This document shows, piece after piece, positions 9,681-21,163 of a stretch of 64,000 bases of DNA (position 1 is its first letter; every line of letters starts with the position of its first letter). The DNA comes from Allomyces macrogynus ATCC 38327 (Eukaryota; Blastocladiomycota; Blastocladiomycetes; Blastocladiales; Blastocladiaceae), in NCBI GenBank assembly GCA_000151295.1, contig GG745345.1:901409-965408 (forward strand), written 5' to 3'. Below the pieces are notes generated by a model. That model was not told the origin of the DNA. It was given only the letters and a program-made list of their open reading frames with translations, and did not search any database. The translations under genes and the position numbers were made by a program.

Positions 9681-12183
9681 ATGACGCCCTCGCCCATGAA
9701 GACGTCGTCGACGCACGGGTCGCACGACTCGCTTGCGACCTCGGGCCCGAGCGCCGCGTCGCGCTCGTCGGTCCAGGACACGGCCAAGATCATGGATAAG
9801 GCCTGGGAGGACGTGCAGAAGAAGAGTACGCATCTCTTGCTCCCAGTCGAATTGCGCAGCTTCCCATGTGGCGGTGTTGCCGATTACGCATCGTGGGCCG
9901 GCAACTGACAACGACGTGCATATTGCGCCATGATCCACCGCCAGCGTTCACGAAATGGGTCAACACCAAGCTGCAGATGCGTGGGCTCGCCATCAACGAC
10001 ATTACGACTGATTTGACCGACGGCGTCAACTTGATCCAGCTGCTCGGTTCGTTTTCTCGCGATCGCATGCTCAAATGCCGACTCGATCCTGCTCCAAATC
10101 TGATGCTCGCTCGCCCGCCCGCCCCCAATTCCCAGAAATCATTGGCGACGAGTCGCTCGGCAAGTTCAACCGCGTGCCCAAGATGCGCATTCAAAAGATT
10201 GAGAACCAGAACACGGCGCTCGCGTTTATCAAGCGCCGCGGTGTGAACCTGACCAACATTGGCGCCGAGGACTTGACGGACGGCAACGAAAAGCTGGCAC
10301 TCGGTCTGATCTGGACGATTATTCTGCGGTTCACGATCGCCGATATTTCCGAGGAGGGGCTCACGGCCAAGGAGGGCCTGCTATTGTGGTGCCAGCGCAA
10401 GACGGCGCCCTACAACCCGGAGGTCCAGGTCAAGGACTTTTCGTTCAGTTGGCAGGATGGGCTCGCGTTGTACGTTTTTTCTCATTTCGGATCCCGGGAT
10501 GTTAAATGAAGATTTTGGCTCACTCGATACTCGCTCGAATCGCTCTCGTTTTCTAGCTGCGCGCTGAGTACGTGTCGCATTTCCTTTTTATTTGCCGTTT
10601 ACCGCTTTATTCTCCCAACTGACCCGCCCATCCCAATCATAGTCCACCGCCACCGCCCGGACCTGCTCGACTTCCACGCGCTCAACAAGGCCGACAAGCA
10701 CGGCAACATGGCGCTCGCATTCGACGTGGCCGCCAAGCACCTCGGCATCCCGAAACTGCTCGACGTCGAGGACGTAGTCGACCTGCCGAAACCCGACGAG
10801 CGGTCGGTCATGACCTATGTCGCGCAATACTTCCACGCCTTCTCGCAGCTCGACAAGTTCGAAGTGGCCGGCCGCCGTGTCGCCAAATTTGCTGAACTCA
10901 TGTCGTCCGTCTTCCAAATGCAAAACGATTACGAGCGGCGCGCGCGCGCTCTTGTTGACGGCATGGCCGCGCAACAGGCCGCGTGGCACGCGGAACCGCC
11001 GGCGGCCGCGTACGTGGACGCGAAACAGCAGTCGACGGCGTTCAACGAGTACAAGTCGACGATTAAGCGCGGATGGGTCGCGGAGAAACGCGACTTGGAT
11101 GCTCTGCTCGGCAATATCCAGACCAAGCTGATCACGTACCACTTGAAGCCGTATGCCCCGCCCAAGGGGCTCGCGCCGGCCGACGTGGATGCAGCGTGGC
11201 AGGCGCACCTGACGCACGAGGCGAGTCGCAAGAAGGCGATCAACGCGCAGATCAAGGAGATCAAGGAACAGTTAATGGTCGCGTTTGCCAAGACGGCGAA
11301 TGACTTGCAGGCGCACCTGAACACCATGTCGGCCGCACTCGCCGGGTTGAATGGCGAGCTCGACGACCAGCGCGCGAAAGTCGAGGCCGCGCAAGCGGAC
11401 TTGCCCAAGCACCAGGCGGCGCTACAGGACCTGAAACGGATCGGGCGCGAGTGCGAGGCGGCGAATGTCGAGGAGAACGAGTACACGATTTACGCGGTCG
11501 AGGACGTCGAGTTTGATCTCGGGCTCGTGGCCACGGCGTTGACCAAGAAGCTGCAGTTTATTGAGAACCAGTCGGTCGCGCGGCAGTTGACCAACTTGAC
11601 GCCGCAGCAGCTCGAGGAGTTCGAGGTGCGTATTGTGTTTCGTCGATGTATTGTTCGACGGTCTCGCGGAGGTGTTAACTCGGATTGCGGCGCGTGCTGG
11701 TTTCTCTAGACGACGTTCCGTCACTTCGACAAGGATTTGTCGAACACGCTCAACGCCATCGAGTTTAAGGCCTCGCTCGCGGGTCTCGGTATTGCCTACA
11801 CGGTGCGCTTGCTCGCCTTCGTTTCTCACGTCACAGCCATCCACTCACCCTCCCCATCGACACCCAAATAGGACGCCGAATTTGACCAAGTCTTCACGCA
11901 AGTCTCGGGCGGCACGGCCGAGATCAACTTTGAGCAGTTTGTACAGTACATGCGGTCGGTCACCGAGGACAAGACGTCGTCGCCCGACCAGGTCCTCGCC
12001 GCGTTCCAGGCGCTGGCCAATGCCAAGGGCCACGTTACCGAGGCCGATATGCGCGTTGCGCACATCACGCCCGAGGTCATGACCTACCTGCGCGAGGCCA
12101 TGCCGCACGCGAATGGCGACAAGGACGCTCTCGATTACCGCGCGTTCCTCGCGCAGTGCTTTGAGGGCACGGGCGCGCAATAA
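9681..12183 (+). CDS. Alpha-actinin (fungal short form)
   Basis: F-actin cross-linker of the contractile ring and cortical patches. Exons 9681-9825, 9945-10046, 10136-10469, 10557-10567, 10643-11625, 11710-11802 and 11872-12183 give 659 residues. Two calponin-homology domains (about 48-270) contain [51 protein letters not shown] and [20 protein letters not shown] shortened rod with spectrin-like helices follows, then EF-hand-like segments ([22 protein letters not shown]) to the end. Animal alpha-actinins have four spectrin repeats and about 890 residues. This size matches fungal proteins with a reduced rod. Exon 4 is only 11 nt long; it supplies the FCAL residues before IHRHRP and is required to keep frame. 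The N-terminus (about 40 residues) is Ser/Thr-rich and probably disordered. Confidence 0.95.
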
Positions 12184-12659
12184 GAAAGAGAGAGTGATGT
12201 TTGGGTGCGAAGGGTGCCGATCGGTGCGCATGCAGCGGGGGACGGACGATACTCGTTTGATGGTGGAGTCGGAGGCAGAGCAGCAGAATACCACGTCGCA
12301 GGCTAGCCTCAGTTGGGCCAGCTGGTGAATAAATCGGTTTCTTGGTTCGATTCAGCACGTCAAGCGCCGTCAAGCGCCGTCAAGTGCACTCCTTTTTTCG
12401 ACAGGATCCGCGGGGAAGAGGTAAGGCCGCGAGCGAAGACAAGCTGGCCGAGTGCGCAAGTCGAGTGCGCAAGTCCTGGCAGCTTGTGCTGATCAGCACG
12501 CCACCACACAACCATCTCTTCCATTTTATCCATTTTCCATTTCTTTTTTGCTGTTTCGACGATCCCTCACCTCACTTTTCCGCCCAGCCTCTCTTGGATC
12601 GCTCCTTCTCCTGAAGTTGCCTTTGAAGCGCTTGCACCGACCAACAACTTGCAGCAATC
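12184..12659. other. Intergenic region
   Basis: Contains the alpha-actinin 3' flank and the leader of the ligase fragment. A short direct repeat, GTCAAGCGCC in tandem, lies near 12359-12380. Nothing else is recognised. Confidence 0.5.
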
Positions 12660-13070
12660 ATGGTGCAAATCAACACGATCGAGGGCTTTCAGCCGTGCCT
12701 GATCCGCTCGCCGGTCCCTGCCGAGATGGTGCGGGCGCCGCCCACGGCCACGCTCGGCCGTCTCTTCTTTGCTCGGCTCCGTTCACACAAGCGCGAATCG
12801 GTTTACATGGCACATGCCGTGGACACTGAGCATCGCCGTGTCACGTACGACGAGCTGTTCTATGGCGCGCTCGGGCTCGCGCATGGCCTGCTCGACAAGC
12901 TGGGTCTACGTCGCGGAGTCCGGCTCGCGATTACCACGCCTAATTATGAGCTCTATTTTATGGTCAACATTACGTGCCTGTTTTCGGGTCCGTTAATCGC
13001 GCCATTTTGTCGCGTCGTTGGTCGCCCGATCGGGTCCCTGCAACCGACCACATTCTATTTCGTCCTCTGA
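12660..13070 (+). pseudogene. 5' fragment of an AMP-binding acyl-CoA / 4-coumarate-CoA ligase gene
   Basis: The 136-residue frame matches only the N-terminal 100 or so residues of the acyl-adenylate ligase family. RSPVP is the usual entry motif. RVTYDELFYGALGLAHGL corresponds to the ..YTYAEL.. helix and GVRLAITTPNYELYFMVNIT to the first Rossmann-like strand and helix. Everything a working enzyme needs is missing: the P-loop-like adenylation motif, the GYGxTE motif and the C-terminal lysine domain. A possible donor (GTCCGT) follows TTTTCGG, but I find no further ligase exons in the next 800 bp. I therefore read it as a truncated relic, or as a gene whose 3' part was lost or misassembled. Its leader resembles a normal promoter-proximal region, so it may still be transcribed. 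Confidence 0.6.
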
Positions 13071-13875
13071 TCATTCGACCACCAAGCACATGTACGTGAG
13101 CAATGTCGTCGTTCTGCAAAAAAATGAAGAAAATTCGGATATGCGCAAGGTAGGTCATAATCTCCCTCTGACCTCGAGGACGAGGATGCTCTGATGCTTC
13201 AGGAGGCAGCGTCAGTTCGTTATCCTCGTCCTTTGGCTTTTAGGCACCGGCCTGCTGTTGCTGCGTCGGCTTTTGCGGCTGCTTGCGTCGGTCACCCAAT
13301 TTCGCTGGTACTTGCCGTCGCGGTTGTTTCCCTGGCGGGTTGGCGCGGTGCTGGCGATCACGCACACCGCGACGCTTCCTGCTCGACCGACCAGGTCCTT
13401 CCTGGTGACGCTCATAGTCGCGCTCGATGTGATTTTCATTGTGCCGCGCCTTGAGCTAACGGTCGTTCATGACAGGATGAAGCGCGATGTTGTCATGATG
13501 TGGAGCTGCCGGAGCGGGTTGATGCTCTTTTGTGTCCAGAGTGTCCATGGATGTTGCTTGATGTTGCTTGATGTTCTTCATTCGGACTCCGTCGCGGTGC
13601 AAGTTTCCAACACATCCATTGCAGACTAAATCGATGTCTACCACACATCGCCGACGCGAGCCAGAACCACACACACATCGTCCAGCATCCCGCCATCACC
13701 CCCACTTGTTGCATTTCATTTTCGAGCCAGTTCTTCAACCGAGACGCCCGGGTCATTGCTGTTCGATTACCATCACGATTCCCGCCAACATACTCCCGAC
13801 ACCGCCAACCTGTTTCGTTCACCGGCCAAGTCGCAAGCTCTTGCCTCAATTGTCATTGACGTGCACGACGCCAAG
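13071..13875. other. Intergenic region after the ligase fragment
   Basis: No continuation of the ligase is seen in any frame. A short duplicated phrase (GATGTTGCTTGATGTTGCTTG) occurs near 13550-13570. The rest should be leader of the next gene. Confidence 0.5.
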
Positions 13876-15415
13876 ATGAGTTCCAGTAAAAGCGACACCG
13901 ACGCCATGGAAATCGACTCTAACAGCGACGACGACGATATTTCCTTCGTCGCTGCACGAGCTGCCCCAGCACCACGGCCCACAAGGGCAGCAACATCCTG
14001 GGCCGCACCGCCACAGACCGCCCCATCGCATCGTGCTCTTGCCCTGGCTCAGGGTGCCGCGACAAGTGTCGAGAAAGCCGGGTGGACTGGTGAGTCGGCA
14101 CCAGAGGGCAACGGCGCCGCGCGGACCAAGAACTTGCTCGCGACTGGGATCAAGAAGGCGACGCCGACCGGCAAGAGGGCTGCATCGGTCACGGCTCCAG
14201 ACAAGGTCCTGAAAGTCGTCGCCAAGCCGAGCCACGCCACGTTCAAGAAGACGAGGACCGCGGCTCCCCCACCGCCCGCAGCAATTGCGAGCAGGACCCA
14301 AGCGGCGGCAACAGTCGCGGCAGCCGTCCCGACCGTGCAAAAGCGCGACGGAGACTTGAATCTCGTGCAATCGACGCCGTTGAGCGATTTTCTGGTCGCG
14401 GTGCAAGTGCATGTGGTGCAAACACGTGCGTGGGGGCATCGCGGAGGTGAGTCGTTCACGTTTTGAGAGACGAGTTAACTGATCGCCCTGTCTCGACGGA
14501 CCTGTAGGTGACATGGAGGCGAACTGGGTGTGGGAGGGGCCTCCGACGGGAATCCCCGAACTTGATCAACTTGCTCGCTTCTTGTACGCTCGAGGAGATA
14601 TGCTTTACTTTGCTCGAACGTCACTGACGACCCGATTCGTGACTCTGCGGTATGGATATAGATTCCGTCACCTCCTCGACCCGACTGCTCTCGTCGCGTT
14701 TTTGCAACCGCGGTACCCCAACGTCCCGCTCTGCGTCGAGAACCTGCAAATGCTCTTCCGGCTCCCACGCGACATGGCGTGGCCGATTGACCTGCACCTG
14801 CTTCCGACACACCTCGACATGCTGCGTCGCATTCAGTCGAACTACGGCAGCCATGCCCAGTACCGCGTCTTCGTCTACGCCCGGCCCGACCAGATGTCCA
14901 AGTACCGGAGCGAACACGGTGATTTGGCAACACTCGTCCCGTGGATGCGTGGGTCGTACACGGTCATCACGGTCCCGACCCGACTCGACGACCCGTTTCG
15001 GCGCGTGCCCAACGATCGCACGTTTGCGAGCGCGATTGTGCAGGACGCAGCAATCTTGTTTCCGGATCAGGTGCCCGAACCACCAGGCGAGCTGGCCGTG
15101 CACCTGTACAGTGACAGCAAGGCCTGGACCGAGGTGCGCGAGCGTTCCTTTTTTGCAGCAACTCAGCCCCGCAGTATCTCTGACAGAAAAACACGTTGCG
15201 GATCATAGACCATTGACTATTCAATGGCGTGGCAGCTGATGGTCGAGGAAGAGCACCCGCCGGCGGCCGCGATTGTCATGGGCACCTTTGCTGTTGGGCT
15301 GCGAAACTTGACGGCGACGCTGCACCATCGCGGCAACATGTGCGCGCTGCGCGCGGCCGACGTGGACGAGCTGTTGATGCTGCACACCTGGGTGTCGATG
15401 TGGTGTGCGTGGTAA
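13876..15415 (+). CDS. Uncharacterised protein with disordered basic N-terminus
   Basis: I do not recognise this protein. Exons 13876-14446, 14508-15133 and 15209-15415 give 467 residues in one frame. Residues 1-190 are low-complexity: an acidic patch (SNSDDDD) is followed by Ala/Pro/Lys-rich sequence with several KK and KR pairs, which looks nuclear. Residues 190-467 look folded, with aromatic and hydrophobic periodicity (FLYARGDMLYFARTSL, LLDPTALVAFLQPRYPNVPL, DLHLLPTHLDMLRRIQ). The exon 3 acceptor could be at 15208 or about 20 bases later; both keep frame, and I chose the first for its branch-point-like CTGAC. There is no signal peptide or membrane segment. A DNA- or chromatin-associated role is only a guess from the basic N-terminus. 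Confidence 0.6.
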
Positions 15416-15639
15416 TTTGATTCGCCACGCATGTAAGGTAAGGAAAGGCAGCGAGATGCAGAAGCGGGCGCATCGGCAACTTGATATGACAGCACACTTT
15501 GTTCTCGAAAGCAACAGCCCCTCTGAACGTCGACAATACAGCAGAGTAGGGCTCCTTTTTGTTGAGCAATGTATTTCTTGAGCGCTGCTACGAAACTAAA
15601 TGAAGATCAACGATACCTCCAAACTCGAACTGGTCCGTC

Positions 15640-18122
15640 TCAATCGTCCTTGTGTGCCGCGACATGGCGATATTCACCCGTCGTCGTGCTCACCGACCGT
15701 TCGGTCGTGGCGCGCCACACCCACCACCCGACAGCGCCGATCCCGAGCACCCCCAGGACCGCCGCCGCGATGGGCCCGATTAATTCCCCGTCGGCCGCCG
15801 CCACGAGCCATTCACCGCGCTGCGCGCGACTGCCCGGAACGTAGGTTCCGCGGTACTGGCCACGCTCGCGCGTCGCGACCTGGTGCGCGACATCATCGAG
15901 CGCCTTTGCAATCTCGGCCGTCTTGAACGCGAGCGGCTTCCCATCGGGGTTCGTGCGATACACCATGTCTTTCGCGGGCACGGCTAAAACAACGCGCGGC
16001 AAATCGGCCGGGGTCACATCAAACATACGCTGCGCGTAGGCCGCGTACTGCGCGCCATTCAGCCAGACGAACCGCACATCAACACCGTGCATTTGCAGCC
16101 CTTGGTGCACGAGCGACTCGGCAAGCCGATGCAAAATATCGCGCTCGGCGTCCGAGTGCGCTGGATCCAATACCCCCACCACCACGACCCGCCGCGCGCG
16201 CGGCCCATCGAGATCCACACCGTCCATGAGCTCGAGCGCGTTGGCCGCTGTCAGCTCCGGGACCAGTGGGTACCGGCGCGCACGCACAAACTCGACGATT
16301 CGCGGCGCCGTGAACGCAAACCGCTGTGCCTGTTCGCGCTTGGCACGTTCACGCGCTTCTTGCTCGAGCTCGTCGACCGCGTCCTCGCCGTCTGGCAAGA
16401 CAAACGCCTTTTGCGGGCCAGGCTTGTACTCGTCAGCGGGCCGGTCGGCGGGAGCCACGGGCGGGAATCGGTCGGTTTCTGGGAACCCGCGCCGCGCAAC
16501 GAGAATCGCCGGCCGCTCGCCCGGAGTGATGCCCGGGTCAGCCGACGCGAAGAGACCCGTCGTGCCGCCGACCGACCACGTATCAGCGGAATCGAGGAAG
16601 ACACGCATGGCCTCGGGTGTCGTGTGCGCGTCCATGGCGAGTACCACAGCCACGTCGTGCTCGGCGCGCATGCGGTGGAACTCGGCGGCCGTGACCATTT
16701 GGACAGGTCTCGGGATCAATGCCGCGTGCGCAAATTCGAGGAGCGCGTCCTGCGTGCGCGGGCCGCGGTAGTCGCGAGCAATCCCACGCCGCACGAGCTT
16801 GATGGTCGGGTACCCGCGAACGAAAAAGCGGGACGCGAGCTCCACTTCGACGTCGGCGTTGATGCGGCCAACGTTTATTTTACCGGCGAGTTTACGGCCG
16901 ACCGCTTCGTAGATAGAGAGGAAGGCCTAGAAAAACGAGGTTGGGGTGGGGCCAGTCAGCAAGCGCATTCAGACGGTAAAACAGGACGGGAGACGAAAAA
17001 GGACGGCGGACCTGGCTCTGCTTGCTCCATGCCGCATAAAACATGACGAGCCACGGGCCGCTCTTGGACGTCATTTCCTCGAAATTGTCGCCCGTGAGCT
17101 CCACGACACGACCGTACTGACCCCACGTACTCGTGCGCGCCGCGCGATCGGCAGCAACCGCCTGGAACTCTTCTGCTTTCGCCGCCAGCGCCGCATCCAA
17201 GGCCGCCGAGTGCGCCTCCGACGGGAAGTCGTGCATGGCGTGTTTGCCGCCCTGATGCACTTCGTGCGGCGAGTCGTTCAGGACCGAATCGGCAGCCTGC
17301 GCCGCGGCCTTGGCCGCGTTGACCTCGATTTTGGCCGTGGCGGTCGTTACGTAGTCGAGTAGGGCCTTAGTCGTGCGGTCGCCCTTGTACTCGTCCGTGC
17401 GGTGGCCGCCGTGGAAAAGATAGAGGGCTAAGGAGGGAAGTAATTGGTCAGCTAGGCGAGTCGTGATGGGAGGAAGATGGAACGGGGAGACAACGCACTT
17501 GGGAACCCATCCACCTCGTGGCGCCGGCACAGGGCCTCGTTGTCGACGCAGTCCACCTTGGCCACGTAGAATTGCTTGGACTTGCGCCACGGAGCAACGG
17601 TGTCGGCCATCTCCTCGTACTTGGGCGCGAGCTGCTTGCAGTGTGGACACCATGGCGCTATTTGCGAGCAAGGAAAGTCGGTCAGCACTGCCGGATTGCA
17701 ACGTGGCCAAAATGACATCGTGGCGCGTGCGTACCGTAAAACTATGAACATGGCCATCCGACGAGCGTTTCCAGGCATGGTCAGATCAGGAACCGCCCAC
17801 AGCACAAATCTCGGCGCTATTCGGAGTACGCACGTCGACAAACCTGGAAAAGAAAGCGACAATCGTGTTGTGCGTTAGCGTAAAGGACGCAGAATAATCT
17901 CTTTGCGCCGCTTTTTCTCCAATCTTGCGTCCCAACAGGCATTCGGACCACGAATTGACCATACCACGTGCCCGACGCGACAGACTTGTCGAAATTGGCG
18001 GCCGTCAGCGTGATCACGGCCGACGACTCGGCGTGCACGACAGACAAGAGGGCCAAACTGGTAGCGACGAGTAGGAACATGGTCCACACTGCGCGTGCAA
18101 TCCAGTTGCTGGTTGGTGCCAT
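15640..18122 (-). CDS. Membrane-anchored protein disulfide isomerase, Eps1-like
   Basis: ER oxidoreductase with two thioredoxin-like domains and a C-terminal anchor. Exons 17965-18122, 17830-17843, 17499-17657, 17012-17427 and 15640-16926 close in frame to 677 residues, near yeast Eps1 (about 700). A hydrophobic signal peptide (residues 12-31) precedes the first domain. That domain carries the active site PWCPHCK and the cis-proline loop VDGFPTLYLF. The second domain keeps the fold (ELTGDNFEEM, FFVRGYPTIKLV) but has WSKQSQ where CxxC should be, so it is redox-dead and probably binds substrate. A helix near the end (IGPIAAAVLGVLGIGAVGWW) is the membrane anchor, followed by a short cytosolic tail. 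The 14-nt second exon is the least certain part; it is supported only by frame closure. Confidence 0.85.
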
Positions 18123-18976
18123 GGATGCAGGTCCATTGTCGACTCCTCGTTCATTTCGCAGCGGGCCAAATCGCCTTGGCTGGTCGTTCCTGAACATTCT
18201 GATTTGTCGTGTCCCGGGTCGCGGGAATCTTTTGCAGCGTCTTCGACCAGGATTGGTTTTGGGAATTTGGTTGAATATGGTGGCGTCGGCGAAGGTGCAG
18301 CTGACAACAGTCTTTGCCGTTTTCTCTCCTCGCCATTGCCACACAGCGACCACATCACTGGTTCCTTTGATTTTAGAGCGCCATCTTGCCCTCCAGCAAC
18401 GTTCCGGCCAGCACGAGGCCGATTCTTGCTGCTCATCACGGACTCCACGGACCGACTCAATGTGCTCGTTGAGAGCAATTCATGAAGCACTCTTGGTGCT
18501 GACGACCGCACACCTGCTGTTCATCAAGCGACCTTCTCAGCGCGCTCCCCGCGCTCCTCCCGTACTGACCGGCGACCTCGGATTCAAAACCATTCAAATT
18601 CGGCATGCCCCCAAATCCAGGAGAAAAAAAAACCGGTGGAGAATCATTTTGATGTGATCTTGCAAGTGAGCTGGGTGTACAGTTCGCCCTTGGCCCGGAG
18701 CTAATTAGTGTGCAGTTACTTCATTACTGAGCGGAAGCGGGATTACAACCATTTCCTGCTGGTCGGTGATTCAGTGTCGCTAGTTTCCTCGGGGCGTCGA
18801 TGAGAAAAAGAAGATGGCTCAAATTCAGAATTCCATATAAACTAGTCTGCCCTCCAGGTATCAATCGCGGCCCTTGGCCCCAGCTCACGGCACTTCCGTC
18901 ACAGACGACGAGCGGCGCATGCTTCGATATCAGTCCCACCTTGCGCGCGTTAGAATGCATGCAAGTCACCCTCTCC
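18123..18976. other. Intergenic region between the PDI gene and secreted-family gene A
   Basis: About 850 bp comprising the PDI promoter and the 3' flank of gene A. I see no motif or ORF that I would call a gene. Confidence 0.5.
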
Positions 18977-20382
18977 TTACAGCTCCGAACGGCGCTGGAC
19001 GGTCGCCGCCTTGCACAGGTAGAACTTATCGCCGTGGATATCCTCGGGCACGACGACAGCGCCACCGCCCGGGGCCGACCCGGTCGCGAGCACGAGCGGC
19101 GCGTCCGACGGCTCCTCCCAGCCACTGATCCAGACCTGCTTGTTGCCCCCAACCGCATTAAACGCGAGCGTCGTCGCGGCACGGAACTCGTCGGGCCGCG
19201 TGCCGCTCAGAATCACAAACTGCGCGTTCGAGCCGAGTGCGGAGCGACACATGGACTCAGCGCGCATTTCCTGGCCCGCGGGCCCAACGATCGCGAGATC
19301 GCCGTCACGCTGGATGACCTTGCCCGTGCACGACGGAGCCGTGGTCGGCTGGCACAGCGGGTAGTGCGGCCCCGTGACGAGCGTGATCCCGGCATTCGAG
19401 ACGGTTGAGGTCGTGGCGCGCACCGTCAGCTGCAGGTCGGCGTCCGCGTACGAGTCGCCGTTCCAACTGCTGATCAGGACCGCGTCGGTCGGCGTCAGCG
19501 AGAGCGCCGTGCTCGCGCGGACGGCGTTCACGACGGCTGCCCAGTTGGCGGCGGTCACTTCGGCGAGCGCCATGCCCTGCGACGAGCACGCGGAGACGGC
19601 CTGCGCGCGCGTCAAGACCTTGCCCTTGGTCGTGACCACCTTGAACCCGCTGGAACTGGCCAGTTTCGGGTCGACCCACTGTCAGAGAGCGCACACACAT
19701 GTCAACCCTTGCTTCCAGAACGATATCCGCAACCGGTGAGCCGAGAAAAATCAATGACAACGTACCACACCCTGGCCGACTTTCCAATAGAAACCACCAT
19801 TCTCCGGCATCACAGTGGCCTTGATCTGGAACGTTGAAGTACCCGCCGGCAGCGGGAACGCACCGTGCGAGAAATCGGACGAGATCACCGCAGCATCCGG
19901 GTCAGGAGTGTAGTTGTTGCAGTTGTTGATCGGCTGCGACGTTTGCCCTAGCAATCGCCAACCAAGGTCAAATGAGGGGGTCAAAAAATCGGCTCCATGA
20001 CTTAGAAGGCAAGAGAGAAAAGGGAATGCCGCCGTACCTTGATCGTGGCCGTTCACGCTGACACTGAACCGACTGTTAGCGCAGTACTAGCAAGGGCCCG
20101 ATGCATCCGATCCGATTCGTGAGCTATCCAATTTCAAGACGACGAGCGCATCGCGGCCGATTGAGTTCACGAATTACGAACGACATCGGTCACGACAACG
20201 TAGCCGGCCTCGGGCAGCGTCACCGTGTAGACGGGCGTGACATCGCCAATGTGACTCAGGACGTGCTGCGTCCACTTGTTGAGCGTGACGGGCGTATCGG
20301 CGAGCGCCGACCCCGCCGTAGCGAGGGCAATCAGGGCCACGGCGAGAAGGAACGCAAAGGTGCGGCGGGTCGACGAAGCCAT
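18977..20382 (-). CDS. Secreted two-module lectin-like family protein, copy A
   Basis: First of five paralogues here; the family has no name I can give with confidence. Exons 20182-20382, 20038-20086, 19766-19947 and 18977-19678 give 377 residues. A signal peptide (about 1-28) ending ALA-D is followed by an N-terminal module. That module has a VTLPEAGYVVVTDVYC strand pair, a GQTSQP turn, the DFSHGAFPLPAGTSTFQIKA block and YWKVGQG. Two lectin-like modules then follow. The first runs from ACSSQGMALAEVTAANW through SSWNGDSY to YPLCQ. The second runs from SMCRSALGS through VWISGWEE and LVLATGSAPGGGAVVVPED to YLCK. Similar modules occur, as I recall, in secreted proteins of Mortierella-type fungi, but I could not search. 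Intron 1 is unique to this copy; the other two match the paralogues in position and phase. Likely extracellular or wall-associated. Confidence 0.8.
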
Positions 20383-20791
20383 GGCGGAAGGTGGGAAGTG
20401 AGTAGTCGGAACGGTGCTGCCGATGAAGAACCTGGTTGGGGGGCCGGGGGAACGCCGAATTTATAGCGCGCCTGAGCACGCGTTGACGGATCCGCGGCGC
20501 GTCGAGCAGAGGGGCAGAAAAAAGGCGACCGGAACCGTCCTCTCCTCGACGTGCTGGGAATGGGAGCGCCGGAAGTGCCGGGGTCGTGGGGGATGGTGAG
20601 AACACGGCCAGCGAACAACAGCGACCGACGGCAATTCTTGAATAGGGACGTGGTATTTTCTCAAATCGTCCATGGTCTGAGCGAGGACAGAGACGCGCGA
20701 ACAAGGGCTTCCGCGGCGGAGCGTTGAGCCGAGCGTGGGCGCGTGATCCATGGTTGCCGTGTCAGAGCGAGTCGCCTTGATTCGTGCCGCT
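20383..20791. other. Promoter-side flank of gene A
   Basis: Holds the TATA box of gene A and about 300 bp of GC-rich sequence in which I recognise nothing further. Confidence 0.5.
20459..20465 (-). promoter_or_regulatory. TATA box of secreted-family gene A
   Basis: TATAAAT on the minus strand, about 77 bp before the ATG. The surrounding CGAATTTATAG (plus strand) is nearly identical to the box in front of copy B, supporting function and common descent. Confidence 0.6.
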
Positions 20792-20887
20792 GCCATGCGT
20801 TCGTGCTGCCACAAGTGTGCTGTGCAGTTGCTGTTGTTGGCTCTCCTTGCGCCGGCGACGGTGGAGTGGGTGCCGTTGGGCGCGAGC

Positions 20888-20903
20888 GACGCGGTCACGT
20901 TGC
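20888..20903 (+). repeat. Dispersed 16-bp motif GACGCGGTCACGTTGC, copy 1
   Basis: Exact copy of a motif found four times in the same orientation among secreted-family genes A-C. Here it is read in frame as DAVTL within the coding-like relic. Confidence 0.7.
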
Positions 20904-21149
20904 GCGCCGTGACTCGTTGCTGGACACACGAAATCAGTGCTGTCTGCACGTCTCTCCAGCCGCAGACTGGCACCACCGCGCTCAAGTTCCTGACGCGCGT
21001 CGCTTCCACCGTGCTGCCGACACCGCCAACGACCCCGGCCCGGGCCCGCAAGCAGCCGTCGAACGCTCCCCCGCCGTCGCCGCTCATGGCGCTGGCCCCG
21101 ACCCGACGAAAAGCGGCCTCGCCGGCCGCAGCAGACCGTCGAATCCGCT

Positions 21150-21163
21150 CCCCCCCCCCCCCC
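21150..21163. repeat. Poly-C tract, 14 nt
   Basis: Run of 14 C at the point where the relic at 20792-21776 changes reading frame. Confidence 0.95.

Noticed and set aside
16087..17046. 319-codon plus-strand frame
   Set aside because: Antisense to the PDI gene, which has clear thioredoxin motifs on the minus strand.
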